The notes: generated by a model not told the origin, from the letters alone. DNA of 64,000 nucleotides from an uncultured Porphyromonadaceae bacterium (GCA_900545915.1 URAV01000014.1:17110-81109), one strand, 5' to 3'. Shown: positions 25,116 to 34,776, counted from the stretch's first letter. Program-made: numbers and translations.

Positions 25116-25511
25116 ATGGATTCAGTAAAAGAGAGGCTCAAAGCATTTATAGAATATAAAAAAATTTCGATAAGAAGTTTTGAGAATCGGTGTGGCTTAT
25201 CATATGGGTATGTAAACAATATGCGGGTTTCTATACAGCCGGCAAAATTGAAAAGCATATCTCTGCAATTTCCTGATTTGAATAAAAGTTGGTTGTTGAC
25301 AGGAGAGGGGGAGATGCTTGTTCCCACAGAAGGGAAAACCGTAGCAACCGAATCTATCGGTAATTATGGTAGTGTATTTAAGTCTTCGGGAATAGTTTCT
25401 ATTCCGGCTAAAGTTTGGGATGTTATTGAAAAGCAGGCAGACAGTTTAAAAAGTAAAGATAAACAGATCGATGATCTTATTTCATTATTGAAAGGTTTGA
25501 TTCAAAAATAG
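25116..25511 (+). CDS. XRE/phage-repressor-like regulator
   Basis: A 131-residue protein. Residues 5-65 (VKERLKAFIEYKKISIRSFENRCGLSYGYVNNMRVSIQPAKLKSISLQFPDLNKSWLLTGEGEML) match the helix-turn-helix at the N-terminus of Bacteroidales phage-type repressors. The C-terminus is a short coiled coil (VIEKQADSLKSKDKQIDDLISLLKGL) that may dimerise it. A terminator follows. No prophage genes are next to it, so it is probably a free-standing regulator. Confidence 0.78.
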   Translation: MDSVKERLKAFIEYKKISIRSFENRCGLSYGYVNNMRVSIQPAKLKSISLQFPDLNKSWLLTGEGEMLVPTEGKTVATESIGNYGSVFKSSGIVSIPAKVWDVIEKQADSLKSKDKQIDDLISLLKGLIQK

Positions 25512-25532
25512 TTTTTGTGGTTGTAAGTATTA

Positions 25533-25566
25533 GAAGGTGCTTTTATTGAAGAGCACCTTTTTTTAT
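25533..25566 (+). terminator. terminator after XRE-like gene
   Basis: AAGGTGCT / AGCACCTT stem with a loop of about ten bases and a run of seven T. It ends the plus-strand transcript just before the converging amidohydrolase gene. Confidence 0.78.
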
Positions 25567-25588
25567 ATAATATGTTCATAATTTATTG

Positions 25589-26842
25589 TTATAATTTGTT
25601 TTTATAGATTTGCCCGTCTTTTATAATCAATAGAATATTGTCATCGGGGTTTTCCAGTAATTGAATATTTTCCAGAACATTTCCGTTTATAAGTAACATG
25701 TCGGCAAAAGCACCTTCCTTGATTACTCCTAAATCTCCGGGATAGGGGTTTCTCGATCCCGAAAGAGACAATAGCCGAGCATTATCATAGGTGACCATTT
25801 TCAGTATTTCGAAATTACTGAACCAGTTTTTAAGTTTCCCTATATCTTTATTTTGGTTTTTCGTATTGGCAGGATTGAATAGTAAATCAGTTCCCCATCC
25901 GAGTTTTACCTGATATTTCTTTGCCAATCTGTAAGCATTATCTGTATTTTGAACAATCATCTTATGTTTTTCCTGCTGTTCTTGAGTGGGATATTGATTG
26001 TCGTCGAGGGTAAAAGGTTGCATACAGAGCCATACTTCTTTTCGAGCGATCAATTCCATTGTCGCTTCATCGATCAAGTGTCCGTGTTCTATGCTTTTTA
26101 CACCGGCTTGTATTGCTCGGGGGATTGCTTGCGGTACATAGACATGTACCATTACATAAGTACCTGCATTTTCAGCCGCTTTTACAGCGGCATGAATCTC
26201 TTCTTCAAAATATTGGGAATCTTGCAGGCGATCATAAAGTGAGGCAACTCCGCCTCCGGTCATCAATTTTATTTGGCTAGCACCCAACCTCAGATTATTC
26301 CGTGCTGCGACGGTAACGGCATCCACTCCGTCTGCGATAATAGCCGCACCTATTTTTTCGGTGTGAGTCAGACAACAACAGCCGAAAGGTCGGGGATCGT
26401 CATATACAGCTCTGAAATCACCATGTCCTCCGGTTTGAGAAATGAGAGATCCGCTCGGATAAATTCTGGGACCCGGAATAATTCCTTCATCGATGGCACG
26501 TTTTAGTCCGAACACCGGACCTCCGGCATCCCGTATCGTAGTGAAACCGCGCATTAAGGTTTTTCCGGCTTCGACACCGGCTTTTAATTGTGTGTAGGAC
26601 GTTTCTGCAGTGAGCAAGTCTATCATTGTGTTACAGCACATGTAGGAGTGCCAGTGTGCATCGATGAGTCCGGGCATCAGAAATTTACCTTTTCCGTCGA
26701 TTACCGTTCCTTCTGCCGATATCGTTCCGGGTTCGGCTATTTTATTTATTCGGTTGTTCAGGATCAGAATATCTCCCATAACCGTTTCTTCGTCTGTTCC
26801 GTTGAATATCCGAACGTTTTTTATTAAAATCGTTTGTTCCAT
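25589..26842 (-). CDS. metal-dependent amidohydrolase (imidazolonepropionase-like)
   Basis: The chosen start is the ATG at 26842 (MEQTILIKNVRIFNG), giving 417 residues; a longer frame upstream has no protein-like sequence. Metal ligands are seen in LIDAHWHS (His63, His65), in VMVHVYVP and SIEHGHLID (His), and in GWGTDLLF (Asp). The Lys in ASQIKLMTGGG may be the carboxylated ligand. This subgroup of cytoplasmic amidohydrolases includes Xaa-Pro and Xaa-Arg dipeptidases and prolidases, so a dipeptide or cyclic amide substrate is possible. The gene lies alone between a terminator and gdhA. Confidence 0.82.
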   Translation of the reverse strand: MEQTILIKNVRIFNGTDEETVMGDILILNNRINKIAEPGTISAEGTVIDGKGKFLMPGLIDAHWHSYMCCNTMIDLLTAETSYTQLKAGVEAGKTLMRGFTTIRDAGGPVFGLKRAIDEGIIPGPRIYPSGSLISQTGGHGDFRAVYDDPRPFGCCCLTHTEKIGAAIIADGVDAVTVAARNNLRLGASQIKLMTGGGVASLYDRLQDSQYFEEEIHAAVKAAENAGTYVMVHVYVPQAIPRAIQAGVKSIEHGHLIDEATMELIARKEVWLCMQPFTLDDNQYPTQEQQEKHKMIVQNTDNAYRLAKKYQVKLGWGTDLLFNPANTKNQNKDIGKLKNWFSNFEILKMVTYDNARLLSLSGSRNPYPGDLGVIKEGAFADMLLINGNVLENIQLLENPDDNILLIIKDGQIYKNKL

Positions 26843-27034
26843 ATCGATATAGATGCTGTTTTGTCGATAAAACGGAATTACGTGAAAAAAGTTTGTCTTT
26901 TTACGGATAATTGGATAACGATCTTTTTTTCTGTCTGACTGTCGTTTTAATTTTTTATATCCGGAGAGGGAAGGGGAGGGGTGGTTGAAAAAACGAATGA
27001 GAACCGGCAATCATGGAGTGATTATCTCGAATGT

Positions 27035-27077
27035 GAAAAGACTCCTAAAAGTCACGTAAAACGACTTTTAGGAGTCT
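27035..27077 (-). terminator. terminator of glutamate dehydrogenase gene
   Basis: A perfect 15-bp stem, AGACTCCTAAAAGTC / GACTTTTAGGAGTCT (27039-27053, 27063-27077). On the minus strand it is followed by TTTT. Confidence 0.82.
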
Positions 27078-27119
27078 CTTCAGATACGATTTTCAAGAAA
27101 TATGTCTTTATGTCTGAAT

Positions 27120-28454
27120 TTAGATGATACCTTGAGCCATCATTGCCTTTGCAACTTTCATAAATCCGGCGATATTAGCACCTTTCATATAATTGATATA
27201 TCCGTCTTTTTCAGTACCGTATTTTACACATTGGTGATGAATATCGCTCATGATCTGATGCAGTTTGGCATCAACCTCTTCGGCAGACCAACTGATATGC
27301 ATGGCATTTTGGGTCATTTCAAGTCCGGATGTCGCAACACCTCCTGCGTTTACAGCCTTTCCCGGGCCATACATGATACGGTGTTTGATAAACAAATTTA
27401 TTGCTTCGGGGCGACAGCCCATATTCGAAATTTCTCCTACACAGATAACTCCGTTAGCGATTAGTTGCTTAGCGTCGTTCTCGTCCAGTTCGTTTTGAGT
27501 AGCACAAGGAAGAGCGATGTCGACTTTTTGCTCCCAAGGTCGTTTATCCGGAAAAAACTCTACTCCGAATTTTTCGGCATACGGGGCAACGATATCATTC
27601 CCTGAGCTGCGGAGTTCGAGCATGTAATCGATTTTTTCACCGGAGACTCCGGCTGGATCATAAATGTAACCGTCAGGTCCTGATAAAGTAACGACTTTAG
27701 CACCCAATTCGGTTGCTTTGGTTACTGCTCCCCATGCTACATTTCCAAAACCGCTTACGGCAATAGTTTTTCCTTTAATTTCTATTCCTTTGGTCGATAA
27801 CATCTGTTTTACGAAATATAATCCTCCGAATCCTGTGGCTTCGGGACGGATTAAAGACCCGCCGAACTCCAGACCTTTACCTGTAAATGTGCCAGTATTT
27901 TCTCGTTTCAGTTTTTTATACATTCCGTACATATAACCCACTTCGCGACCGCCTACGCCTATATCGCCGGCAGGAACATCGGTGTCAGGACCTATATGCC
28001 GCCATAATTCGAGCATGAAAGCTTGGCAGAAACGCATTATTTCACCATCGGACTTTCCTCGCGGACTGAAGTCCGATCCGCCTTTAGCTCCGCCCATAGG
28101 CAGGGTTGTCAATGCATTCTTAAATGTCTGTTCGAATCCTAAAAATTTCAGAATAGACAGGTTTACGGAAGCATGAAATCTTATACCGCCTTTGTACGGG
28201 CCTATCGCATTATTAAATTGTATGCGGTATCCGAGATTTACTTGAACATTGCCTTTGTCGTCTACCCAAGGAACTTTAAATGTAAATATCCGGTCAGGTT
28301 CGACAAGTCGTTCTATGATTTTAGCTTTTTCAAATTCGGGGTGTTCATTATAGGTTTCCTCGATCGATAGGAGTACCTCGTGGACAGCTTGGAGATACTC
28401 CGGTTCACCCGGGTGTTTAGCCTCGAGCGATGCCATGATGTCTTTTATGTTCAT
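27120..28454 (-). CDS. gdhA: NADP-type glutamate dehydrogenase
   Basis: The 444-residue length is that of the small hexameric enzyme. Visible marks are YKGGIRFHASVNLSILKFLGFEQTFKNAL, the catalytic-Lys segment LPMGGAKGGSDFSPRGKSD, and the nucleotide-binding VSGFGNVAWGAVTKATELGAKV. The enzyme converts 2-oxoglutarate, ammonium and NADPH to glutamate and is the main ammonium-assimilating enzyme of gut Bacteroidales. On the minus strand TAAATTTG (28524-28531) is a fitting -7 box about 70 bases upstream. It stands alone between this promoter and a strong terminator. Confidence 0.95.
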   Translation of the reverse strand: MNIKDIMASLEAKHPGEPEYLQAVHEVLLSIEETYNEHPEFEKAKIIERLVEPDRIFTFKVPWVDDKGNVQVNLGYRIQFNNAIGPYKGGIRFHASVNLSILKFLGFEQTFKNALTTLPMGGAKGGSDFSPRGKSDGEIMRFCQAFMLELWRHIGPDTDVPAGDIGVGGREVGYMYGMYKKLKRENTGTFTGKGLEFGGSLIRPEATGFGGLYFVKQMLSTKGIEIKGKTIAVSGFGNVAWGAVTKATELGAKVVTLSGPDGYIYDPAGVSGEKIDYMLELRSSGNDIVAPYAEKFGVEFFPDKRPWEQKVDIALPCATQNELDENDAKQLIANGVICVGEISNMGCRPEAINLFIKHRIMYGPGKAVNAGGVATSGLEMTQNAMHISWSAEEVDAKLHQIMSDIHHQCVKYGTEKDGYINYMKGANIAGFMKVAKAMMAQGII

Positions 28455-28523
28455 AGCGATGTGTTTTTATAAGGTTACTTATTTATTTTTAAGAGCTTTG
28501 GATAGTACCTTTAGCCCTTATTG

Positions 28524-28571
28524 CAAATTTAATCATTTATGCGGATAAAAAAATTATTTTTGCTAAATTTG
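28524..28571. promoter_or_regulatory. divergent -7 boxes for gdhA and the ATP-grasp gene
   Basis: TAAATTTG occurs on the minus strand at 28524-28531 (toward gdhA) and on the plus strand at 28564-28571 (toward 28632). No clear TTTG is found at -33 for either. Confidence 0.5.
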
Positions 28572-28631
28572 AACATCGAAGAGCTAAAATAAATTTTAGC
28601 ATTTTGTAATCTGAATATACCGAAATTGATT

Positions 28632-31610
28632 ATGGAAACTCAAAATATAAAGCAATTATATTTAAAAGACACCTCTTTTGCTAACTTAATGCAAAAACGA
28701 ATCTTTAATGTGTTGCTTATTGCCAGTCGTTATGACGCTTTTATTCTTGAAGAGGACGGGCGTGTGGACGAACAGATTTTTTTCGAATATACGTCTTTGA
28801 ACTTGAGTTCGCCTCCTCGAGTTACTCAGGCAAATAGTTTTGACGAAGCTTTTCGGGAACTATCCGGAAAACGTTATGACCTGATAATTGCCATGCCGGG
28901 AATTGAAAATAGTGATACGTTCGAGAAAGCGAAGGAGATAAAAAGCATTTATCCCGATATTCCTATCGTGGTGTTAACTCCGTTCTCTCAGGAAGTATCG
29001 CGGCGGATCAGTAACGAGGATCTCAGTGGTGTCGATTATGTATTCAGTTGGCTTGGGAATGCTGATCTTTTGCTGGCTATCATCAAATTGATAGAAGACA
29101 AAATGAATGCTGAGGAGGATATAAATTCCGTAGGAGTGCAAGTAATTTTGCTGGTAGAAGATTCGATTCGTTTTTATTCTTCTATTTTGCCGCATCTTTA
29201 TAAATTTGTATTGAAACAGTCGCAAATATTCTCGACCGAAGCTTTGAATCAGCATGAGCAGATGCTCAGGATGCGCGGACGTCCTAAAATAAAGCTTGCC
29301 CGTACCTATGAAGAGGCGGTTGCGATCTATAATAAGTATCCTAATAATATGTTGGGAATCGTTACCGATGTCTCTTTTAAGAGAGCTGGAGAAAAAGATA
29401 AGAAAGCCGGTTTGAAATTTTGTTCTTATATACGAGAGAAAGATGAATTTCTGCCGATTATAATCGAGTCTTCAGAGGTGGAGAATCAAAAAGACGCGAT
29501 GTTTCTGAATGCTTGTTTTTTGGATAAGAACTCTAAAAAGTTACCTGTCGATTTGCGTAAAACTATTCTTCGGAATTTTGGTTTCGGAGATTTCGAGTTT
29601 ATCAATCCTCATACAGGAGAAGTTATTGCGACGGTACGTAATCTGAAAGATTTGCAAAATACGATAATGTCTATTCCCGATGATTCGTTATATTATCATG
29701 GTTCTCGTAATCATATTTCTCGCTGGCTTTATTCCCGGGCGATGTTTCCGATAGCCGAATTGCTCCGCCAGAAACAATTTACCGACATTAGCGAATCGCA
29801 AGAAATGCGACAGCTTATTTTTGATGCTATCGTACAGTATCGTAAAATGAAAAATCGAGGAGTCGTTGCTATTTTTCAACGAGAGAGATTCGATAAATAT
29901 TCTAATTTTGCCCGTATAGGACAAGGGTCTTTAGGGGGAAAGGGACGAGGACTTGCGTTTATCGATTCTATGATCAAGCGGCATCCGATACTTGAGAATT
30001 ATGAGGGCGTGAGTGTCTCGATTCCTAAAACGGTGGTTCTTTGCACCGATATTTTCGATGAGTTTATGGAGACGAATAATCTTTATCAGATTGCATTGTC
30101 CGACCTGCCTGATGAGGATATTCTGGAATATTTTTTGAAAGCTAAATTACCGGATAAATTGGTCGATGATTTTATGGCATTTTTCGAAGTGGTAGGGCGT
30201 CCTATCGCGATTCGTTCGTCCAGTCTGCTCGAAGATTCTCATTACCAGCCTTTCGCAGGAATATATTCGACTTATATGATTCCCTTTCTTGAAGATAAAG
30301 ATGAAATGCTCCGGTTGTTGAGCGATGCTATTAAAGGGGTATATGCTTCTGTTTTTTATGCCGACAGCAAAGCATATATGACCGCAACATCTAATGTAAT
30401 CGATCAGGAAAAGATGGCGATTATTTTGCAGGAAGTGGTGGGCTCGCAATATGGAGATCGTTATTATCCGTCTTTTGCCGGAGTAGGAAGATCTTTGAAT
30501 TATTATCCGATTAATGATGAGAAAGCGGAAGACGGAGTCGTTGACGTTGCCGTGGGGTTAGGAAAATATATCGTCGATGGGGGGCGGAGTTTACGTTTTT
30601 CGCCTAAACATCCGTGTAATGTATTGCAAACCAGTACGCTCGATTTGGCGCTTAGCGATACTCAAACGCGTTTTTATGCTCTTGATTTGAAAAGCATGGG
30701 AAAAACTTTTTCGATCGATGATAGTTTTAATTTGTTGAAGTTATCTATCCGAGACGCAGAAAAAGATAATTCGTTACGCGGTATGGTTTCGACTTTTGAC
30801 CCGTATGATCAGATAATCCGTGACGGATATTATGAAGGAGGAAGAAAAGTCGTTACCTTTGCAAATATCTTGCAACATGGGGTATTTCCTTTAGCTGAAT
30901 TATTAAAAATGATGCTGGAGTTCGGGTCTCAGGAGATGGGACGTCCTGTAGAGATAGAATTTGCCGCGAATCTGCCCAATCAGGAACACAAACAGGGAAC
31001 GTTGTATTGGTTGCAGATACGTCCTATCGTAGATACGAAAGAAATGCGAGATGACGAAATCGGAGAGGTGAGGGATGAGGACTTGCTTTTAAAGACCGAC
31101 TCGGCATTAGGGCATGGCATTATGGATAATATATGTCATGTGGTATATGTAAAAAGCGATAATTTCAGGTCTTCGAATAATTCTTTGATAGCAAGAGAAA
31201 TAGAGAAGATCAACCGTATGTTTACCGAACGGGGTGAAAATTATATATTGGTAGGACCGGGACGTTGGGGATCGAGTGATACAGCTCTCGGAATACCTGT
31301 TAAATGGCCTCATATTTCTAACTCGAAGCTTATTGTCGAGACGGCGTTGGCCGGTTATCATATAGAGCCGAGTCAAGGGACTCATTTTTTTCAGAATCTA
31401 ACTTCTTTCGGGGTAGGATACTTTACCATAAATCCTTCTTCAAAAGAATGTTTGTTCGATGAGGAATATTTAAACCGTCTGGATGCGGAACAGGAGACCG
31501 ATTTTCTTCGGGTTGTGCGGTTCGAACATCCGGTAATAGTAAAGATAAACGGGAAAAAAAGCATTGGTATTGTTATAAAACCGGATGCTGGAAATGTAAA
31601 AGAAAAGTAA
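28632..31610 (+). CDS. double receiver domain plus PEP-synthase-type ATP-grasp protein
   Basis: A 992-residue cytoplasmic protein from the ATG at 28632; a TTG six bases earlier is less likely. Residues ~25-155 look like a degenerate response-regulator receiver: the strand-3 position reads YDLIIAMPG with no aspartate after it. Residues ~170-300 look like an intact receiver, with acidic Glu176/Asp177 and phosphoacceptor candidate Asp246 (GIVTDVSF). From ~425 to ~800 comes the pyruvate phosphate dikinase/PEP synthase ATP-binding domain (IGQGSLGGKGRG, GRPIAIRSSSLLEDS, YWLQIRPIV). The phosphohistidine and PEP-binding domains of true PEP synthase are absent; the C-terminal part (GPGRWGSSDTALGIPVKW) is of another type. 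It may be a signal-controlled ATP-dependent enzyme; the reaction is unknown. Confidence 0.75.
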   Translation: METQNIKQLYLKDTSFANLMQKRIFNVLLIASRYDAFILEEDGRVDEQIFFEYTSLNLSSPPRVTQANSFDEAFRELSGKRYDLIIAMPGIENSDTFEKAKEIKSIYPDIPIVVLTPFSQEVSRRISNEDLSGVDYVFSWLGNADLLLAIIKLIEDKMNAEEDINSVGVQVILLVEDSIRFYSSILPHLYKFVLKQSQIFSTEALNQHEQMLRMRGRPKIKLARTYEEAVAIYNKYPNNMLGIVTDVSFKRAGEKDKKAGLKFCSYIREKDEFLPIIIESSEVENQKDAMFLNACFLDKNSKKLPVDLRKTILRNFGFGDFEFINPHTGEVIATVRNLKDLQNTIMSIPDDSLYYHGSRNHISRWLYSRAMFPIAELLRQKQFTDISESQEMRQLIFDAIVQYRKMKNRGVVAIFQRERFDKYSNFARIGQGSLGGKGRGLAFIDSMIKRHPILENYEGVSVSIPKTVVLCTDIFDEFMETNNLYQIALSDLPDEDILEYFLKAKLPDKLVDDFMAFFEVVGRPIAIRSSSLLEDSHYQPFAGIYSTYMIPFLEDKDEMLRLLSDAIKGVYASVFYADSKAYMTATSNVIDQEKMAIILQEVVGSQYGDRYYPSFAGVGRSLNYYPINDEKAEDGVVDVAVGLGKYIVDGGRSLRFSPKHPCNVLQTSTLDLALSDTQTRFYALDLKSMGKTFSIDDSFNLLKLSIRDAEKDNSLRGMVSTFDPYDQIIRDGYYEGGRKVVTFANILQHGVFPLAELLKMMLEFGSQEMGRPVEIEFAANLPNQEHKQGTLYWLQIRPIVDTKEMRDDEIGEVRDEDLLLKTDSALGHGIMDNICHVVYVKSDNFRSSNNSLIAREIEKINRMFTERGENYILVGPGRWGSSDTALGIPVKWPHISNSKLIVETALAGYHIEPSQGTHFFQNLTSFGVGYFTINPSSKECLFDEEYLNRLDAEQETDFLRVVRFEHPVIVKINGKKSIGIVIKPDAGNVKEK

Positions 31611-31631
31611 AATAATTTATATAAAACGGGA

Positions 31632-33386
31632 ATGAAGTCAAAATTTATGAAATCGATGCAATTGTTGTGGCAAGCTTCTCCGACTGTGGATGAGGAAGAC
31701 GAAACACTCCGAGAGAAAGAAAATGCCCGGCAGGATTGTTCTGTTGACCCGAATTTGGCAAAAGAATATGTGCGGGCTCTTACCGAAGAACAGATACCGC
31801 AACCGTTATTGGATAAGATGGCGGATCTCATCAACGAGTCTATTCCCGAATTGGTCCGTCAGTCGATAGATAAAGAAGCTGAGAAACGGAATATCTATAA
31901 TCATTTGTTGTCTCCCTTTACCGATTATATCCGATTTATATACGAGAAAATACAAACAGAAGGCTCTTCGCAGTGGAAACAAGACGAGATTCGGTTGAAG
32001 GATCAGGTAAAAGAGTTGAATGACTATATACATGAACTTTCTTCGAAACAGGAAGAGTTCCAAAGCCAGTATTTAAGCGCCGAACGGCAAAAGAGGGCAT
32101 TGGGTGAGCGGGTTCATGAATTGGAAATGCGTATCGTGACTTTTGAGGCTGAAAAGGAGCAAAGCGATATGGAAAAAAGTGCGTTGAACAATAAGCTTAA
32201 AGTTGCGGCTGTGCAGGAAAAAAATAAGGCGGATGAGTTAGCTGCTTTGCAGGAAGAAAAATCTCGTCTTGAACAGGAATTGGTAAAAGCACGACAAATC
32301 GATCAGTCTTTTCCCGATAAATTGCGAGAAGCTACCGAAAAGGCGAACAGTTTGCAGAAACAGCTGGATACTATTGTTGCAAAACAACAAGATGCCGATA
32401 ATGCTTTGGGTATTTTGCAAACTGAAAATACCGGATTGCGGGAGGAAATTGATCGGATAATGATCGAGAATAAAGATTTGCATGAATCTCTGACAAAAGT
32501 ATTGCATGCTAAGGATGATGCCGTACGGCAGGCTGTGGAGAGAGAAGAAATGTTGAAGCGTAAAGTTGATTCTTTGTTATTGGAGAAACAACAACTTTCC
32601 GACTTGTCGGTTTCTAAGGAAAATGAAATAGAATCTGTTCGAAATGAACTGCGTGTATTGACCGAAGAGCTGGAAAAACAGAAAAGTGCCGATGAGATGT
32701 TGAATGAAACTCTTGATGCAAAAGCTCGTTTGGAGGCGGCTCTTTCAGAATCGGAAGATCAAATGCGCTCTTTAAAACAGAATATCGAAAATGAAGAGCG
32801 TAGGAGTGGAGAATTGCAGTCTTCTGTGAAATTATTGGAAAGTCGGATTGACCTTTTGGAAAAAGAAAAAAACGGTGTATCGGCATTATTAGAAAAAAAA
32901 TCGGCTGAATTGGAAATTCAGCGGAAACAGTCTGAAGAAATCGGTGCGAGTCTTAAGGATATGGCAGATCTTAAACATCAATTGTTAGTTGCTAACGATA
33001 TGTTGGCTGCAGTGAAATCGCAACGGCAGGAATTGTTTGCAGAGATAGAAAAAGAGAAGTCGGAACGAACGGAATTGCAACAGAAATTGTTAGTATCTGA
33101 AGAGACGGTTCGGCAGTTTGAGAACGATCAGCAGATCGATAGAAAAAATATCCGGGCATTGATGGCAGAGATAGATGCCCTGAAAGACGAACTGAAAAAA
33201 AATACTCGGGACAGTCGATTTTTAGATGAACCCGAAGAACTCGATTGGTTAGTTCCTACACGTCCTGATACGCCGGAAGAAATAGCTCGTAAAAAAGCGG
33301 AGAAGAAACTGCAGGAGAAAGAACTGATGGCAGAGGAAGAAAAGACAGAGATAAAACCGGATCCGTCGCAAATGAGTTTATGGTAA
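31632..33386 (+). CDS. large coiled-coil protein
   Basis: A 584-residue protein with no signal peptide. After a ~100-residue start (KEYVRALTEEQIPQPLLDKMADLINESIPEL) nearly all of residues 115-510 is heptad-rich coiled coil made of Glu, Lys, Gln, Leu. The tail is ELDWLVPTRPDTPEEIARKKAEKKLQEKE and ends in a charged stretch. It starts 21 bases after the receiver/ATP-grasp gene, so the two are probably translated from one message and may form a scaffold pair. I do not recognise a named family. Confidence 0.7.
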   Translation: MKSKFMKSMQLLWQASPTVDEEDETLREKENARQDCSVDPNLAKEYVRALTEEQIPQPLLDKMADLINESIPELVRQSIDKEAEKRNIYNHLLSPFTDYIRFIYEKIQTEGSSQWKQDEIRLKDQVKELNDYIHELSSKQEEFQSQYLSAERQKRALGERVHELEMRIVTFEAEKEQSDMEKSALNNKLKVAAVQEKNKADELAALQEEKSRLEQELVKARQIDQSFPDKLREATEKANSLQKQLDTIVAKQQDADNALGILQTENTGLREEIDRIMIENKDLHESLTKVLHAKDDAVRQAVEREEMLKRKVDSLLLEKQQLSDLSVSKENEIESVRNELRVLTEELEKQKSADEMLNETLDAKARLEAALSESEDQMRSLKQNIENEERRSGELQSSVKLLESRIDLLEKEKNGVSALLEKKSAELEIQRKQSEEIGASLKDMADLKHQLLVANDMLAAVKSQRQELFAEIEKEKSERTELQQKLLVSEETVRQFENDQQIDRKNIRALMAEIDALKDELKKNTRDSRFLDEPEELDWLVPTRPDTPEEIARKKAEKKLQEKELMAEEEKTEIKPDPSQMSLW

Positions 33387-33404
33387 TTTAAATGTAATAA
33401 AAAT

Positions 33405-33905
33405 ATGCACAAGATTGATATTTCTGTATTGAAAGATAATGTTATAGATCTTATCGGAAAACAATGGATGTTGATCACGGCCGGAAATATAGACCATTAT
33501 AATACGATGACGGCCAGTTGGGGGACAATCGGTTTCTTATGGGGTAAGCCGGTTGCTTGTGTTGTTATACGCCCTCAGAGATACACTCTTGAATTTGTAG
33601 AAAAGGAAGAGTGTTTTACTCTCTCTTTTTTTAATGAGCAGTATCGGAATGCCCTTAAATTGTGCGGTACGAAATCTGGACGGGAAATAGATAAGGCAAA
33701 AGTAGCGGGTATAACTCCTTTTGAACTTTCCCAAGGATGCGTTGCATTTAAAGAAGCACGATTAATTTTTAAATGTCGTAAGTTATATTGTGGTCAGTTA
33801 CAAAAAAATTCTTTTATTGATAAATCTATTTTGGAAACTTGGTATCCTTCCCGAGACCTGCATAAAATATTTATTGGGGAAATAGAAGAGGTCTGGGAAG
33901 AATGA
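33405..33905 (+). CDS. flavin reductase-like FMN-binding protein
   Basis: A 166-residue protein with the flavin reductase-like split-barrel pattern: KQWMLITAGNIDHYNTMTASWGTIGFLWGKPVACVVIRPQRYTLEFVEKEECFTLSFF, then GTKSGREIDKAKVAG. Such proteins bind FMN and reduce it or act on small electron acceptors. It is 18 bases after the coiled-coil gene and may be the last gene of that unit. A converging small gene begins 3 bases after its stop. Confidence 0.8.
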   Translation: MHKIDISVLKDNVIDLIGKQWMLITAGNIDHYNTMTASWGTIGFLWGKPVACVVIRPQRYTLEFVEKEECFTLSFFNEQYRNALKLCGTKSGREIDKAKVAGITPFELSQGCVAFKEARLIFKCRKLYCGQLQKNSFIDKSILETWYPSRDLHKIFIGEIEEVWEE

Positions 33906-33907
33906 CC

Positions 33908-34171
33908 TTAATTTGTTAGTTGTTGAGCGGGTGCTGAAGGGTTCTCGTTTTTTTCTTCAATAACCATAGACAGTACTGTTTGTAGGAATTTTATTTGTTC
34001 TACGGGTAAATTTCTGGCTATGGTTTCTATCATTATAGCAATCTCCTCAAGCGTGAAAGTTGCTCCTCCTGTAATCGTATGCGATACTTCACTGAAGAAA
34101 ATCCCATAATTGACATGTTCTTCTTCGCACTTTTGTTGTAAAGCGATAGCCAGCTTTTTTATCTCATTCAT
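33908..34171 (-). CDS. small hypothetical protein
   Basis: An 87-residue mostly helical protein (MNEIKKLAIALQQKCEEEHVNYGIFFSEVSHTITGGATFTLEEIAIMIETIARNLPVEQIKF) with a Pro/Ala-rich tail. No family is recognised. TAGTTTTG on the minus strand (34256-34263) is a fitting -7 box about 85 bases upstream. It is divergent from an XRE-like regulator and ends 3 bases from the flavin reductase-like stop. Confidence 0.6.
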   Translation of the reverse strand: MNEIKKLAIALQQKCEEEHVNYGIFFSEVSHTITGGATFTLEEIAIMIETIARNLPVEQIKFLQTVLSMVIEEKNENPSAPAQQLTN

Positions 34172-34326
34172 AATGCCGGTTTTTGTGGTTAAAAATCTTT
34201 TATCTGTTTATGTCGGGTGATGATAAATCTTCAAAATTTTGTATATTAGTTATTGCAAAACTAACAAAATAGTTCTCTGTTTTTGCACAAATAAGTACAA
34301 ATTTATCGATTAAATATTATTTTAAC

Positions 34327-34776
34327 ATGGCTGTGACGAAAAAAATTGTCTATTCCGGAGATAAATTCAGGGAATATTTAAACCGGCATAAGATAACTTA
34401 TCAAGAAGCTTCTCTACAATTAGGTATAGATAAGAATACGATCGGAAAAGCAGTCAGAGGTGGAAACCTGAATTTGAATGTTTTATTGACGATTTGTAAT
34501 TTCTATGGTTTAGATATCTCGGAATTTTTTAAATCAGAAACTCTTTCCGACAAAAATAACGGAGGATATCCCGCTTCGGTATCGTTGTCCGATCTTTCCA
34601 AGACTGTTCCTTTTGTTGCGGAAGAGGTTGCCGGATATATTGTCAAGAATGGGGTTTCTCCGGAAATAGAAGAGCTGATTCTTTCGAAAGATAAAGAAAT
34701 ATCGTTGTTGAAAGAAATGAACAATTTGTATAAAGAGAGACTTGATCTCTATCAAAAGAAATTATTTTCTATCTGA
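34327..34776 (+). CDS. XRE-family regulator with coiled-coil tail
   Basis: A 149-residue protein. Residues ~12-65 form a Cro/C1 helix-turn-helix (FREYLNRHKITYQEASLQLGIDKNTIGKAVRGGNLNLNVLLTICNFYGLDISEFF). The end is a short coiled coil (KDKEISLLKEMNNLYKERLDLYQKKLF), as in the other XRE-like gene at 25116. The similar layout suggests a regulator type common in this genome. Its control target may be the divergent small gene. Confidence 0.78.
   Translation: MAVTKKIVYSGDKFREYLNRHKITYQEASLQLGIDKNTIGKAVRGGNLNLNVLLTICNFYGLDISEFFKSETLSDKNNGGYPASVSLSDLSKTVPFVAEEVAGYIVKNGVSPEIEELILSKDKEISLLKEMNNLYKERLDLYQKKLFSI

Noticed and set aside
24682..25511. Prophage immunity region
   Set aside because: Two HTH genes are phage-like, but no integrase, structural genes or att repeats are near.
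26843..27010. 56-residue extension of the amidohydrolase
   Set aside because: Its sequence is basic, not protein-like for the family, and the ATG at 26842 starts the conserved beta strand.
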